Below are positions 44,750 to 53,975 of a stretch of 64,000 bases of DNA, piece after piece. The notes under the pieces were generated by a model. It did no database searches and was not told the DNA's origin. It was given only the letters and a program-made list of their open reading frames with translations. Source of the stretch: Streptomyces globosus (GTDB taxonomy: Bacteria > Actinomycetota > Actinomycetes > Streptomycetales > Streptomycetaceae); the NCBI RefSeq assembly GCF_003325375.1, contig NZ_CP030862.1, forward strand, positions 6,751,501-6,815,500, read 5' to 3'. Made by a program: the position numbers and the translations under genes. Each line of letters opens with the position of its first letter. Within the stretch, counting starts at the first letter, position 1.

Positions 44750-45751
44750 TCAGTGCGCGTCGGCGATGTGCTGCGTGCCGATCCGCTTGCGGAACACCCA
44801 GTAGGTCCATCCCTGGTAGAGCAGGACGACGGGGGTGGCCACCGCCGCACACCAGGTCATGATCTTGAGCGTGTAGGGGCTGGACGCCGCGTTGGTGACC
44901 GTGAGGCTCCAGGCGTCGTCCAGCGAGGACGGCATCACGTTCGGGAAGAGCGTCAGGAAGAGCATCGCGACGGCCGCCGCGATGGTGACGCCGGACAGGG
45001 CGAACGACCAGCCCTCCCGCCCCGCGATGTTGGCACCGAGCGCCCCGGCCAGAGCTGCCACGGCGACGGCCAGGGCGACCAGGCTGGTGCCGTCGCCGTG
45101 CGCGGCCTGCGTCCAGCCGAGGAAGCCGACGGCCGCCGCCGCGGTGGCGACGCCCAGGCGGGTCGCCAGTGCGCGCGCCCGGTCCCGGATGCCGCCCACG
45201 GTCTTGAGCGCGGCGAAGACGGCTCCGTGGAAGGTGAACAGGGCCAGGGTGACGAGGCCGCCGAGCACGGAGTATGCGTTGAACAGGTCGAGGATGCCGC
45301 CGACGTACTCCTTGTTTTGGTCGATCTCCACGCCGCGCACGATGTTGGCGAACACCACGCCCCACAGGAACGCGGGGAGCAGGGAGGTCCAGAAGATCGC
45401 GTGCTCCCAGTTGGCCTGCCACCGCTCCTCGGTCCGCTTGTGCCGGTACTCGAAGGCGACACCCCGGATGATCAGGCATACCAGGATGGCGAGGAGCGGC
45501 AGGTAGAAGCCGGAGAACAGGGTGGCGTACCAGTCGGGGAAGGCTGCGAACGTCGCGCCGCCCGCGGTGAGCAGCCAGACCTCGTTGCCGTCCCACACGG
45601 GCCCGATCGTGTTGATCAGGACCCTCTTCTCGGTGCGGCCGCGGGCCAGGAGCTTGGTCAGGACGCCGATGCCGAAGTCGAAGCCCTCAAGGAAGAAGTA
45701 GCCGGTCCACAGGACGGCGATGAGCACGAACCAGACGTCGTGGAGTTGCAT
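44750..45751 (-). CDS. cydB: cytochrome bd ubiquinol/menaquinol oxidase subunit II
   Basis: 333 residues, eight or nine membrane spans. N-terminus DVWFVLIAVLWTGYFFLEGFDFGIG is the family signature; GNEVWLLTAGGATFAAFP and RGVAFEYRHK are also conserved. Partner of CydA in the high-affinity terminal oxidase used at low oxygen. It lies 18 bases after cydA, so it is in the same operon, controlled by the Rex site at 47355. Confidence 0.96.
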   Translation of the reverse strand: MQLHDVWFVLIAVLWTGYFFLEGFDFGIGVLTKLLARGRTEKRVLINTIGPVWDGNEVWLLTAGGATFAAFPDWYATLFSGFYLPLLAILVCLIIRGVAFEYRHKRTEERWQANWEHAIFWTSLLPAFLWGVVFANIVRGVEIDQNKEYVGGILDLFNAYSVLGGLVTLALFTFHGAVFAALKTVGGIRDRARALATRLGVATAAAAVGFLGWTQAAHGDGTSLVALAVAVAALAGALGANIAGREGWSFALSGVTIAAAVAMLFLTLFPNVMPSSLDDAWSLTVTNAASSPYTLKIMTWCAAVATPVVLLYQGWTYWVFRKRIGTQHIADAH

Positions 45752-45769
45752 GGCGGGATCCCCTCAGCC

Positions 45770-47272
45770 TCAGTACGAGAAGGCCATCGGCCGGTCGGAG
45801 GTGCCGTCCCCGCCGATCCGGGTGGGCGGGTTGAGGTCGGCCTCTGTGAGCTCGGGCGGGCCGGCCTTGACGTACTTGACCAGGAGCTTGACCTCGATGA
45901 CGGCGAGTACGGCGTAGAGGGCGGTGAAGATCGCCATCGAGGTGAGCACCTCGGCCTGGGACACGCCCGGCGAGACCGCGTCCCGGGTGCGCAGCACCCC
46001 GTAGACGACCCACGGCTGGCGGCCCATCTCGGTGAAGATCCAGCCCCAGGAACTGGCGATCAGCGGGAAGCCGAGCGTCCAGACCCCGGCGAGCCAGTAC
46101 AGGCGGGTCAGCCGGGCGCCGAGGGGCGTGCGGAAGAGGACCAGGTGCGGCCGTTCGTCCTCGCCGGTCCGCAGGGCGGCCGGCAGCAGGAACTTCCGCC
46201 GGGTCAGCCAGAGGCCGACCGCGCCGATGGCGAAGGAGGCCATGCCGAAGCCGATCATCCAGCGGAAGCCCCAGTAGGCGACCGGGATGTTCGGCCGGTA
46301 GTCGCCGGGGCCGTACTTCTCCTGCTCGGCCTTGTTGACGTCGTTGATGCCGGGGACGAAGGAGTCGAAGCGGCTGTCGGCGAGGAAGGAGAGGAGGCCG
46401 GGCACCTCGATGGCGACCTTGTTGTGGCCCTTGTCCACGTCCCCGTAGGCGAAGACCGAGAAGGGGGCCCGCTCCTCGCCGTCCCACAGGGCCTCGGCGG
46501 CGGCCATCTTCATGGGCTGCTGCTTGAACATGACCTTGGCCAGCACGTCGCCGCTCACGGCGACGAGCGCGCCGCCGATGACGACGGCCACCAGACCGAG
46601 CCGCAGCGAGGTGCGCATCACCGGGATGTGCTTGCCGCGCATCAGGTGGAAGGCGGCGATGCCGACCATGAAGGCGCCGCCGGTCAGGACCGCCGCGGTG
46701 AGGGTGTGGAAGACCTGGGCGAGGGTGGTGTTCTGCGTCAGGACCAGCCAGAAGTCGGTCAGCTCGGCGCGTCCGCTCTCCGGGTTGATGCGGTAGCCGA
46801 CCGGGTGCTGCATCCAGGAGTTCGCCGCGAGGATGAAGTAGGCGGAGAGCACCGTGCCGATCGAGACCATCCAGATGCAGGCGAGGTGGATCTTCTTGGG
46901 CAGCTTGTCCCAGCCGAAGATCCACAGGCCTATGAAGGTCGACTCGAAGAAGAAGGCTATGAGGGCCTCGAAGGCCAGCGGGGCGCCGAAGACGTCGCCG
47001 ACGAACCGCGAGTAGTCGGACCAGTTCATGCCGAACTGGAACTCCTGCACGATGCCGGTGACGACGCCCATCGCGATATTGATCAGGAAGAGCTTGCCCC
47101 AGAACTTCGTGGCTTTGAGGTACTTCTCCTTCTCGGTCCGCACCCAGGCCGTCTGGAGGACCGCGACCAGCGCGGCGAGGGAGATCGTGAGGGGGACGAA
47201 GAGGAAGTGGTAGACGGTCGTGATGCCGAACTGCCAGCGCGCCAGTGTCTCCGGCGCCAAAGCTACGTCCAC
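45770..47272 (-). CDS. cydA: cytochrome bd oxidase subunit I
   Basis: 500 residues, nine membrane spans. Haem ligand His is in VYHFLFVPLTIS; the quinol-binding loop is short, as in other actinobacteria, and the conserved GRQPW is in EMGRQPWVVYGVLRT. Reduces oxygen to water with quinol and feeds the proton gradient. First gene of cydA-cydB-cydDC. A perfect Rex operator lies about 85 bases upstream. The start ATG 47272 encodes MDVALAPETLARWQFG, typical for CydA. Confidence 0.97.
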   Translation of the reverse strand: MDVALAPETLARWQFGITTVYHFLFVPLTISLAALVAVLQTAWVRTEKEKYLKATKFWGKLFLINIAMGVVTGIVQEFQFGMNWSDYSRFVGDVFGAPLAFEALIAFFFESTFIGLWIFGWDKLPKKIHLACIWMVSIGTVLSAYFILAANSWMQHPVGYRINPESGRAELTDFWLVLTQNTTLAQVFHTLTAAVLTGGAFMVGIAAFHLMRGKHIPVMRTSLRLGLVAVVIGGALVAVSGDVLAKVMFKQQPMKMAAAEALWDGEERAPFSVFAYGDVDKGHNKVAIEVPGLLSFLADSRFDSFVPGINDVNKAEQEKYGPGDYRPNIPVAYWGFRWMIGFGMASFAIGAVGLWLTRRKFLLPAALRTGEDERPHLVLFRTPLGARLTRLYWLAGVWTLGFPLIASSWGWIFTEMGRQPWVVYGVLRTRDAVSPGVSQAEVLTSMAIFTALYAVLAVIEVKLLVKYVKAGPPELTEADLNPPTRIGGDGTSDRPMAFSY

Positions 47273-47354
47273 GTCGTCATCTCCTTCAGGTCGCCGTGGA
47301 TGGCCGCTTCCGACCCGTCCGCTTCCGCCGATACCGGGAGGAAGCAGGCGAGCT

Positions 47355-47370
47355 TGTGAACGCGTTCACA
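47355..47370. promoter_or_regulatory. Rex operator (ROP) of the cyd operon
   Basis: TGTGAACGCGTTCACA, the perfect consensus of the redox repressor Rex, which releases DNA when NADH/NAD+ rises. In S. coelicolor Rex is known to control cydABCD. A second half-site ATTCACAAG follows at once. Confidence 0.92.
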
Positions 47371-47458
47371 TTCACAAGCATTATGGCTCATCCCTTTCGG
47401 CGACTTTCAGCCGGGGTCCCCCTGGCGGATGGATTCAACAGATTGTTGAATAACGCGC

Positions 47459-47827
47459 ATGAAGATTCGCATCTCCTGGCCCGCCGGCCACCTCACCGCA
47501 ACCCTCGAGGAGACCCCGACCAGCAAGGCGCTGGTCGAGGCGCTCCCGATATCCGCCTCGGCCCACACCTGGGGCGAGGAGGTCTACTTCGACACCGGCG
47601 TCAGCGTCGCGCTGGAATCCGGCGCACGGCAGGTCGTCGAGCCGGGCACCGTCGCGTTCTGGACCGAAGGGGATGCCCTCGCGCTCCCCTACGGCCCCAC
47701 GCCCATCTCGCGCAGCGGCGAGTGCCGCCTTGCGAGCCCCTGCAACGTGCTGGGCTCCTTCGACGGCGACCCGCGCCTGCTGGCCACCCTCCGCGCCGGC
47801 GACCCCGTCCGGGTGGAGCTCGCATAG
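47459..47827 (+). CDS. cyclophilin-like family protein (TM1367/DUF3830 type)
   Basis: 122 residues. MKIRISWPAGHLTATLEETPTSKAL, then SAHTWGEEVYFDTGV, PGTVAFWTEGDALALPYGPTP and a DPRLLATLRAGDPVRVE end match the small cyclophilin-like beta-barrel family. Prolyl isomerase activity is not established for the family. Divergent from cydA; the Rex site lies about 90 bases upstream of its ATG and could affect it too. Monocistronic. Confidence 0.85.
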   Translation: MKIRISWPAGHLTATLEETPTSKALVEALPISASAHTWGEEVYFDTGVSVALESGARQVVEPGTVAFWTEGDALALPYGPTPISRSGECRLASPCNVLGSFDGDPRLLATLRAGDPVRVELA

Positions 47828-47904
47828 GGCGGAAGCCTCCGCCCTGCGGCGCGTGCATCGGCCCTCCGGGCGGCGCCGCACCCCGAGCGCTCCGCCCGCG
47901 GGCG

Positions 47905-48984
47905 CTACATCTGCTTGAAGAAGGCCTCCGCCGTGTGCAGGAAGAGGTCGTTCGCCTCGGGCTCGCCGATCGTGACCCGCAGGCCCTCGCCCACGAAGGG
48001 CCGGACCACCACACCGGCCTTCTCGCAGGCCGCCGCGAAGTCGGCGGTACGCTCGCCCAGCCGCATCCACACGAAGTTCGCCTGCGTGTCCGGCACCGTC
48101 CAGCCCTGGCCGAGCAGCGCCGCGTGAACGCGGTCCCGCTCGCACACCAGCGCACCGACCCGGCCCATCAGCTCGTCCTCGGCACGCAGCGAGGCGACCG
48201 CCGCGTCCTGGGCCAGCTGGCTGACGCCGAACGGCACCGCCGTCTTGCGCAGCGCCGCGGCCACCCGCTCGTGCGCCACCGCGAAGCCGACGCGCAGGCC
48301 GGCCAGGCCGTACGCCTTGGAGAACGTGCGCAGCACGCACACGTTGGGGCGGTCGCGGTAGAGCTCGATGCCGTCGGGCACCTCGGTGTCGCGGACGAAC
48401 TCGCGGTACGCCTCGTCGAGGACCACCAGGATGTCCGAGGGCACCCGGTCCAGGAAGCGCTCCAGCTCGGCGCGGCGCACCGCCGTGCCGGTGGGGTTGT
48501 TCGGGTTGCAGACGAAGATCAGGCGGGTCCGCTCCGTGATCGCCTCGTACATCGCGTCGAGGTCGTGCACGTCCCCGTCGGTCAGGGGCACCTGCACGGA
48601 CGTCGCGCCCGAGATCTGCGTGATGATCGGGTAGGCCTCGAAGGACCGCCAGGCGTACACGACCTCGTCACCGGGACCGGCGGTCGACTGGATCAGAGAC
48701 TGGGCCACGCCGACGGAGCCGGTGCCGGTGGCGATGTGGTCGACCGGGACGCCGAACCGCTCGGCGAGCTCGTTCACCAGGTCGGTGCACGCCATGTCGG
48801 GGTAGCGGTTGAACCGGCCGGCGGCGGCCACCGCGCTCTCCAGCACGCCCGGCAGCGGCGGGTAGGGGTTCTCGTTCGAGGACAGCTTGTACGCGACGGC
48901 GCCGCCTGCGGCGGCGGGCTTGCCCGGCTTGTAGGTCGGAATGCCGTCCAGCTCGGCGCGCAGCTTCGGGCTCTTCTCGCTCAC
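47905..48984 (-). CDS. hisC: histidinol-phosphate aminotransferase family
   Basis: 359 residues, PLP-dependent fold type I. LSSNENPYPPLPGV (substrate arm), FVCNPNNPTGT, VLDEAYREF and the PLP Lys in RTFSKAYGLAGLRVG are clear. Makes histidinol phosphate from imidazole-acetol phosphate, or may act on phenylpyruvate as in the second hisC-like gene of many actinobacteria; pheA lies in the same window but 30 kb away. GTG 48984 start. It is divergent from the LacI regulator gene and isolated from other his genes, so a secondary aminotransferase is possible. Confidence 0.9.
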   Translation of the reverse strand: MSEKSPKLRAELDGIPTYKPGKPAAAGGAVAYKLSSNENPYPPLPGVLESAVAAAGRFNRYPDMACTDLVNELAERFGVPVDHIATGTGSVGVAQSLIQSTAGPGDEVVYAWRSFEAYPIITQISGATSVQVPLTDGDVHDLDAMYEAITERTRLIFVCNPNNPTGTAVRRAELERFLDRVPSDILVVLDEAYREFVRDTEVPDGIELYRDRPNVCVLRTFSKAYGLAGLRVGFAVAHERVAAALRKTAVPFGVSQLAQDAAVASLRAEDELMGRVGALVCERDRVHAALLGQGWTVPDTQANFVWMRLGERTADFAAACEKAGVVVRPFVGEGLRVTIGEPEANDLFLHTAEAFFKQM

Positions 48985-49345
48985 CTGGGGTCCTCCTCGA
49001 CCATCCCGTCCGACGTCGCCGTCGACTCAATACTGCTCACCTTATGAGGATTCCGCCGTCCCGAAAATGGCCGCGCCTGGATTGCGGGGGAGCGCACGCA
49101 TATATGCGTGCGCCGGTGGCCTGCGCCGTGGCGCGCATCCCTCGTACAGGTGAGTTGGTGCAGCGCGCGGGCGCGTCCGTTTTGGCATGCCCGTACCCGA
49201 CGACAAAGGCCCAGCTCACCCCACGCGGACAAATGCCTTTGTTTCCATGGTCATTGAACGGTGAGAACCATGCAGAAACGTGCCTGTCAACGCGTGCATA
49301 TGCACCCGGCCCCCCTGCCGTACCGCGCCCTACTATCGGCTCGCC
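48985..49345. other. 361-base intergenic region with two related palindromes
   Basis: Contains a perfect 22-bp palindrome at 49092-49113 (half-site GCGCACGCATA) and the 12-bp palindrome GTGCATATGCAC at 49294-49305. Both centre on GCATAT/ATATGC. No gene is seen. They fit autoregulation by the LacI-type regulator at 49346 and perhaps control of hisC. Confidence 0.5.
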
Positions 49346-50461
49346 ATGACAGCAGCAGGGAAGCACCAGGTGAGCCGGACCGAGACCACCCGGCGGGCCG
49401 CCGGCCGACAGGGCCGGGCCGGCATCAGGGACGTGGCCGCCGCAGCGGGCGTCTCGATCACGACCGTCTCCGACGCGCTCAATGGCAAGGGGCGGCTGCC
49501 GGACGCCACCCGCCGCCACGTCCGCGAGGTCGCCGACCGGCTGGGCTACCGCCCATCCGCCGCCGCCCGCACCCTCCGTACCGGCAAGTCCGGCCTCATC
49601 GGCCTGACCGTGACCACGTACGGGGATGAACCTTTCACCTTCACCGAGTTCGCCTACTTCGCAGAGATGGCCAGAGCCGCCACCTCCGCCGCGCTCGCCC
49701 GCGGCTACGCCCTCGTCATCCTCCCCGCCACCTCCCGGCACGACGTGTGGTCCAACGTCGCCCTCGACGGCACCGTCGTGATCGACCCCTCGGACCACGA
49801 CCCCGTCGTCAGCGAGCTCGTACGCCAGGGCCTCCCGGTGGTCTCGGACGGCCGCCCCGCCGGCACCCTGCCCGTCACCGCCTGGGTGGACAACGACCAC
49901 GAGGCGGCCGTCCTCAACCTCCTCGACCACCTCGCCGCCGCCGGCGCCCGCCGCATCGGGCTGCTGACCGGCACCACCACGGACACCTACACCCGGCTCT
50001 CCACCACCGCCTACCTCAACTGGTGCCAGCGCACCGGCCAGGACCCCGTCTACGAGTCCTACCCCGCCCACGACCCGTGCGCCGGCGCCGTCGCGGCCGA
50101 CCGCCTGCTCGCCCGCCCCGACCGCCCCGACGCCGTCTACGGGCTCTTCGACCCCAACGGGACCGACCTGCTGGCCGCCGCCCGCCGCTACGGGCTGCGG
50201 GTCCCCGAGGACCTGCTCCTCGTGTGCTGCAGCGAGTCCACCGTGTACGCCAACACCGAGCCGCCGATCACGACGCTCTCCCTCAAGCCGCGCCGTATCG
50301 GCACCGCAGTGGTGCAGCTCCTCATCGATGCCATCGAGGGCGTCCACACCGGCGGGCCCGTCGAGCAGGTCGTCCCCACGGAGCTGATCGTCCGCACGTC
50401 GTCGCAGCGCAGGAGGCCCCGGACCACGGTCAGTGCGCCCAGGTCACCGGCCCAGGACTGA
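49346..50461 (+). CDS. LacI-family transcriptional regulator
   Basis: 371 residues. The helix-turn-helix is GIRDVAAAAGVSITTVSDALNGKGRLPDATRRHVREVADRLGYRPSAAAR in LacI arrangement, starting near residue 24, followed by a periplasmic-binding-like effector domain (about 85-345) with GLTVTTYGDEPF and a C-terminal AVVQLLIDAIEG. It has an odd preference: Asp replaces the usual Ser-Arg of the hinge as SDALNGKG. Effector unknown, possibly a sugar. ATG 49346 is chosen because an extra upstream 22 codons would pass through the operator region. Confidence 0.92.
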   Translation: MTAAGKHQVSRTETTRRAAGRQGRAGIRDVAAAAGVSITTVSDALNGKGRLPDATRRHVREVADRLGYRPSAAARTLRTGKSGLIGLTVTTYGDEPFTFTEFAYFAEMARAATSAALARGYALVILPATSRHDVWSNVALDGTVVIDPSDHDPVVSELVRQGLPVVSDGRPAGTLPVTAWVDNDHEAAVLNLLDHLAAAGARRIGLLTGTTTDTYTRLSTTAYLNWCQRTGQDPVYESYPAHDPCAGAVAADRLLARPDRPDAVYGLFDPNGTDLLAAARRYGLRVPEDLLLVCCSESTVYANTEPPITTLSLKPRRIGTAVVQLLIDAIEGVHTGGPVEQVVPTELIVRTSSQRRRPRTTVSAPRSPAQD

Positions 50462-50602
50462 CCGCCGCGCCTCCCTGCAGGCGGGGCCGGGGGCCCCGCC
50501 GCGCAATTCGACAGTGCCGATTTCGGGAGAAAGCGGCAGGAACGATCGGTTCCGCACAGGATTCACCACCCCTGGTGCGTCACACAGCGCGAGCCGCATT
50601 CC

Positions 50603-50608
50603 TATGAT
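50603..50608 (+). promoter_or_regulatory. candidate -10 of the metallophosphatase gene
   Basis: TATGAT about 85 bases before the ATG at 50693; no clear -35. The rest of 50462-50692 shows nothing recognisable. Confidence 0.3.
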
Positions 50609-50692
50609 GGGCGCACGACATCACGGATCCTCCGACCCGGAGGCCAGGGGGATCCGCAGGTGTACGGCAGCGCGACGGTGGTGGAGGGGTCG

Positions 50693-51916
50693 ATGACTCA
50701 GGGGGCCGGTCAGGGACCCGCGATGCGGACGGAGACGCTGCGGGACTTCCGGGTGCCGGTCGACGAGTCCCATCCGTACGGCGCGCCCGCAGGACGTCCC
50801 GAGGATGCACCCGTCTACGGCGAGTACCCCGCCTACTACGGCGAGCCCGCGCCGGGATCCGCGCCGCCCCCGCCCCCGCCCGCGCCACCGGCGCACGCCC
50901 CCGCCCCGCCGCCGGCCCCGGCCGTGCCGCCGGCCCCGGCCGTGCCGCCGGCCGGCGGGGCGCCCGCGCAGGGCAGCGGCCACGCCGACTACACGCCCAC
51001 CCAGCGCGACCTGCCGGTCATCACCCGCGCGGCCGTCGGCGGCCCGGGTGACACCGTCCAGGTCCAGTACGCCCCCCAGGACTCCCCGACCGGGCCCGGG
51101 CCGCTCTACGTCGTCGGCGACGTCCACGGCTACCTCGACGAGCTCGTCGCCGAGCTGCAGGCGCAGGGCCTCATCGACGCCGACCGGCGCTGGTCCGCAG
51201 GCAACGCCCGCCTGTGGTTCCTCGGCGACTTCACCGACCGCGGGCCCGACGGCATCGGCGTGATCGACCTGGTCATGCGGCTCTCCGCCGAGGCCGCCGC
51301 CGCCGGCGGCTACTGCAAGGCCCTCATGGGCAACCACGAGCTGCTGCTCATCGGCGCCAAACGGTTCGGCGACACTCCCGTCGCCTCGGGCGCCGGCACC
51401 GCGACGTTCCAGGCGGCCTGGCTGCTCAACGGCGGCCAGCGCACCGACATGGAGCGCCTGGAGGACGTCCACCTCCAGTGGATGTCGCGGCTGGACGCCG
51501 CCGTCCTCGAGGACGGCCACCTGCTGCTGCACTCGGACACGACCGCATACCTCGACTACGGCGACTCCGTCGAGGACGTCAACGACACCATCCACGAGCT
51601 GCTCAACCGGAACGACGCCGACATCACCTGGGACCTGTTCCGCAAGTTCACCAAGCGGTTCGCCTTCCGCGACGAGGAGACGGGCCCCCAGGCGGTCCGC
51701 GAGCTCCTCTCCACCTACGGGGGCAGCCGCATCGTGCACGGCCACAGCCCCATCCCGTACCTGCTCGGCGAGGTCGGCACCGAGGACGGCGACGAGTCCC
51801 GCGGCCCCGAGGTGCACGGCCCCCACGTGTACGCGGACGGGCTCGCCATCGCGATGGACGGCGGCGTCACCATGGCCGGCAAGCTCCTGGTGCAGCAACT
51901 GCCGCTCGCCGACTGA
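50693..51916 (+). CDS. calcineurin-like metallophosphatase
   Basis: 407 residues. A Pro/Ala-rich N-terminal region (about 1-110) precedes a PP1/PP2A-like domain: GDVHG, FLGDFTDRGPDG, GNHELLLIG, later HSDTTAYLDYG and VHGHSPIP, giving all usual two-metal ligands. This is the bacterial protein or diadenosine-tetraphosphate phosphatase type. ATG 50693 follows GGAGGGG at 5-base spacing and is preferred to GTG 50660. The Pro-rich stretch suggests partner binding. Substrate unknown. Confidence 0.9.
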   Translation: MTQGAGQGPAMRTETLRDFRVPVDESHPYGAPAGRPEDAPVYGEYPAYYGEPAPGSAPPPPPPAPPAHAPAPPPAPAVPPAPAVPPAGGAPAQGSGHADYTPTQRDLPVITRAAVGGPGDTVQVQYAPQDSPTGPGPLYVVGDVHGYLDELVAELQAQGLIDADRRWSAGNARLWFLGDFTDRGPDGIGVIDLVMRLSAEAAAAGGYCKALMGNHELLLIGAKRFGDTPVASGAGTATFQAAWLLNGGQRTDMERLEDVHLQWMSRLDAAVLEDGHLLLHSDTTAYLDYGDSVEDVNDTIHELLNRNDADITWDLFRKFTKRFAFRDEETGPQAVRELLSTYGGSRIVHGHSPIPYLLGEVGTEDGDESRGPEVHGPHVYADGLAIAMDGGVTMAGKLLVQQLPLAD

Positions 51917-51951
51917 CGCTTGTCACGAGCGGGGCAATTCGCGAAACCCCC

Positions 51952-51981
51952 TGTCACGGCGCGGCATGGGCCCTCTACCAT
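51952..51981 (+). promoter_or_regulatory. candidate promoter of the two-span membrane protein gene
   Basis: TGTCAC (51952-51957), an 18-base spacer and TACCAT (51976-51981), about 90 bases before the start codon. Confidence 0.4.
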
Positions 51982-52074
51982 CGCTCTGTCCGTAGCAGGC
52001 TCTCCTCCGTCTGCGCCGGCTGACCCCGAATCCACGCGGGGAAACCGGCCGCCACGGAACATCGGGGGATGCAC

Positions 52075-52899
52075 ATGAACAGCGCTCCGCACCTGCTGGC
52101 CGAGGACCGCCCCGAATTCGACCGGCTCCTCGACGAGGCGCTGCGCACCGCACACGAGCGGCCCGAGCTCGCCGCGCTCGGCGAGCGGCTGAGCGCCGGA
52201 CAACTGCGGGCCATGGCGGTCGGGGCCAGCGCCCTGCTGACCGCCGCGGCAGCGGCCGAGTACGACCGCTTCGTACAGGTGCGCGATGCACGACGCACGG
52301 AGATCCGCTCGACGCCGCGGTCGGGAGGCTCCGGGGACGCCCCGGAGGAGAGCGGCGCCGGGCTCAGCGCCGTCGTCGCGGTCCTGGCGCCGGTCCTCGC
52401 AGCCGCCGCCATGCTCATCTTCCTGCTGGTCGGCTACGTCCTGAAGGCGATCGAGCCCGAACCCGCCCTCGCGGACACCCTGCTGACGGCGGGGTGGTTC
52501 TTCGGGGCACTGACGGCGGTCACCCTGCTCGGCGCGGTCGTCGGGCTGCTGGTGACGGCCCTGCGGAACCGGGCGACGGAGGTCGTGGCAGGGGACGAGG
52601 ACCGGGCCGCGCCCGACGAGGTCTCCCTGGCCCGCGAGGCCTGGCGGCAGGCGCTGCTGGAGCGGGGCATCCTGCCGTTCCTGCGGGACGCCCTGGCCGC
52701 CCCCGGCGCGGGGCCGGAGCATGCCGCGCCCGGCACGCCGACGGCCGGGCGCATCCCCGATCTGGGATACACCCGGCCCGACTTCAGCAGTCCGCGGTCC
52801 CCTGCGCAGGGGGCGCGGCCCGGCTACACCGCTCCGGACTTCAGCGGCCCGGAGTTCGGCAGTCCGGGGTTCGGCAGCGCGAGCCGCGAGCCGCTCTGA
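52075..52899 (+). CDS. hypothetical two-span membrane protein
   Basis: 274 residues. Two membrane spans at about 103-128 and 143-168. The N-terminal domain is acidic and helical; the C-terminal tail (about 200-274) is repetitive, with two copies of GYTRPDFS/GYTAPDFSGPEFGS-like units. ATG 52075 gives a 6-base spacing from GGGGG; ATG 52069 is an alternative. I do not recognise the family. It converges on the collagen-like gene, 15 bases apart, with a hairpin CCGCTC-TGACG-GAGCGG at 52891-52907 over its stop codon. Confidence 0.75.
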   Translation: MNSAPHLLAEDRPEFDRLLDEALRTAHERPELAALGERLSAGQLRAMAVGASALLTAAAAAEYDRFVQVRDARRTEIRSTPRSGGSGDAPEESGAGLSAVVAVLAPVLAAAAMLIFLLVGYVLKAIEPEPALADTLLTAGWFFGALTAVTLLGAVVGLLVTALRNRATEVVAGDEDRAAPDEVSLAREAWRQALLERGILPFLRDALAAPGAGPEHAAPGTPTAGRIPDLGYTRPDFSSPRSPAQGARPGYTAPDFSGPEFGSPGFGSASREPL

Positions 52900-52914
52900 C
52901 GGAGCGGAGCTGCT

Positions 52915-53739
52915 CTAGTTCACGTCTGCCGGACGGAGGTTCATGTCCTGCGGTGAGAGGGACTTGTTCGCGAACCGGGCGAGGCCGTTGGCCCCGGCGG
53001 CCGGCTGCGGGTCCGCCGCCGTCCACACCTCGTTGCAGGTGAGAGCGTCCGGTGTGCCCGGGTTGATGGTGCAGCTCGTCTCGTAGATCTCCCCGCCGGT
53101 GGTCAGCACCTCGATGTTGACGATGTTGGCCTGTGAGGAGACCGACACGGCGCAGGCGTCCGTCGGGTACGTCTCGCCGGTGTCCGTCAGGTCGTACCAG
53201 CGCCACGGGGTGGGGGCAGGCGTCAGGTCGCGGATGCCGGCGTAGGTGACCGTGTCGGCGAGCACCGCCTTGACCTCGCGGGCCGCCGCAGGCCGGACGG
53301 CGTCCACGTCGAAGCACTGGCCGCTGGCGCCCTGGGGGCCGGTGGCGCCCGTCGGGCCCGTCGCACCGGTCGCACCGGTCGCACCGGTGGCTCCGGTACC
53401 GGCCGGTCCCGTCGGACCTGTCGGACCCGTCGGCCCGGTGGCGCCCGTCTTGCCCTTGGGACCGCGCGGACCGGTGGGCCCGACCTTGCACTTGTCACCG
53501 CCCGCGGGCTGGGCAGAGACCGCCGGCGGGTCCGTCGCCTTGTTCGCCGTCGCAAGGTCGCAGTGGTCGCCGGTGTCCGACACCACCGCGCCGGAGGGCT
53601 GCGGGGCTCCCACGGCGGCAGGGGCGGCGACGGCCGCACCCATGACCAGCGCCAGGGAGGCGAAGGTGCCGCCGGCCAGCCAGCCCGCCCGGCGGGGCAG
53701 CGGCCCCAGCGACGATCGGGTCCTGTCCTCAGAACTCAT
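52915..53739 (-). CDS. secreted collagen-like protein
   Basis: 274 residues. Signal peptide with MSSEDRTRSSLGPLPRRAGW, then a hydrophobic core and cleavage near APAAVGA (residue 45). Residues about 86-140 are Gly-X-Y triplets, mostly GPTGPTGPTG and GATGATGATG, with one break (GPAGTGATG). The flanks are Cys-containing globular parts (CDLATANK before; QCFDVDAV, DACAVSV, SCTINPG, LTCNEVW after) that could trimerise the helix. Bacterial collagen-like proteins use Thr and charged residues instead of hydroxyproline. It lies back to back with a glycosyltransferase gene, so Thr glycosylation is conceivable. Confidence 0.87.
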   Translation of the reverse strand: MSSEDRTRSSLGPLPRRAGWLAGGTFASLALVMGAAVAAPAAVGAPQPSGAVVSDTGDHCDLATANKATDPPAVSAQPAGGDKCKVGPTGPRGPKGKTGATGPTGPTGPTGPAGTGATGATGATGATGPTGATGPQGASGQCFDVDAVRPAAAREVKAVLADTVTYAGIRDLTPAPTPWRWYDLTDTGETYPTDACAVSVSSQANIVNIEVLTTGGEIYETSCTINPGTPDALTCNEVWTAADPQPAAGANGLARFANKSLSPQDMNLRPADVN

Positions 53740-53961
53740 GTAGCGCTCCTCCTGCACATGGGATCGAATGCCTTCCCGAAGCCCTCACGCGAACGCGGAC
53801 TCCGCGAGGAGACACTCTGTGCAGGCCCCTCCGCCGCCGCAGCCCGGCTCGCCCGCCGGTCATTAAAACGGACGAGCACAAAGGGCCACTTGGCCGCGGG
53901 CGGGGCAGCCGCCCGGGGCCGCCGTCCGGCGTGCCGCCCCGTGGAGGCGGTGGCACGTCCC

Positions 53962-53967
53962 TAGGGT
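53962..53967 (+). promoter_or_regulatory. leaderless -10 box of the glycosyltransferase gene
   Basis: TAGGGT, 8 bases before the GTG at 53976; no ribosome site between them. The rest of 53740-53961 has no recognised feature. Confidence 0.4.
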
Positions 53968-53975
53968 CGGCGGCC

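Noticed and set aside
41303..47359. Open frame of about 2000 codons on the plus strand
   Set aside because: It runs antisense to cydDC, cydB and cydA; its Gly/Arg/Asp/Val-rich composition is the usual shadow of high-GC coding on the opposite strand.
53340..53480. CRISPR-like or tandem DNA repeat at the collagen region
   Set aside because: The short repeats are codons for Gly-X-Thr triplets of the collagen-like protein; no spacers.
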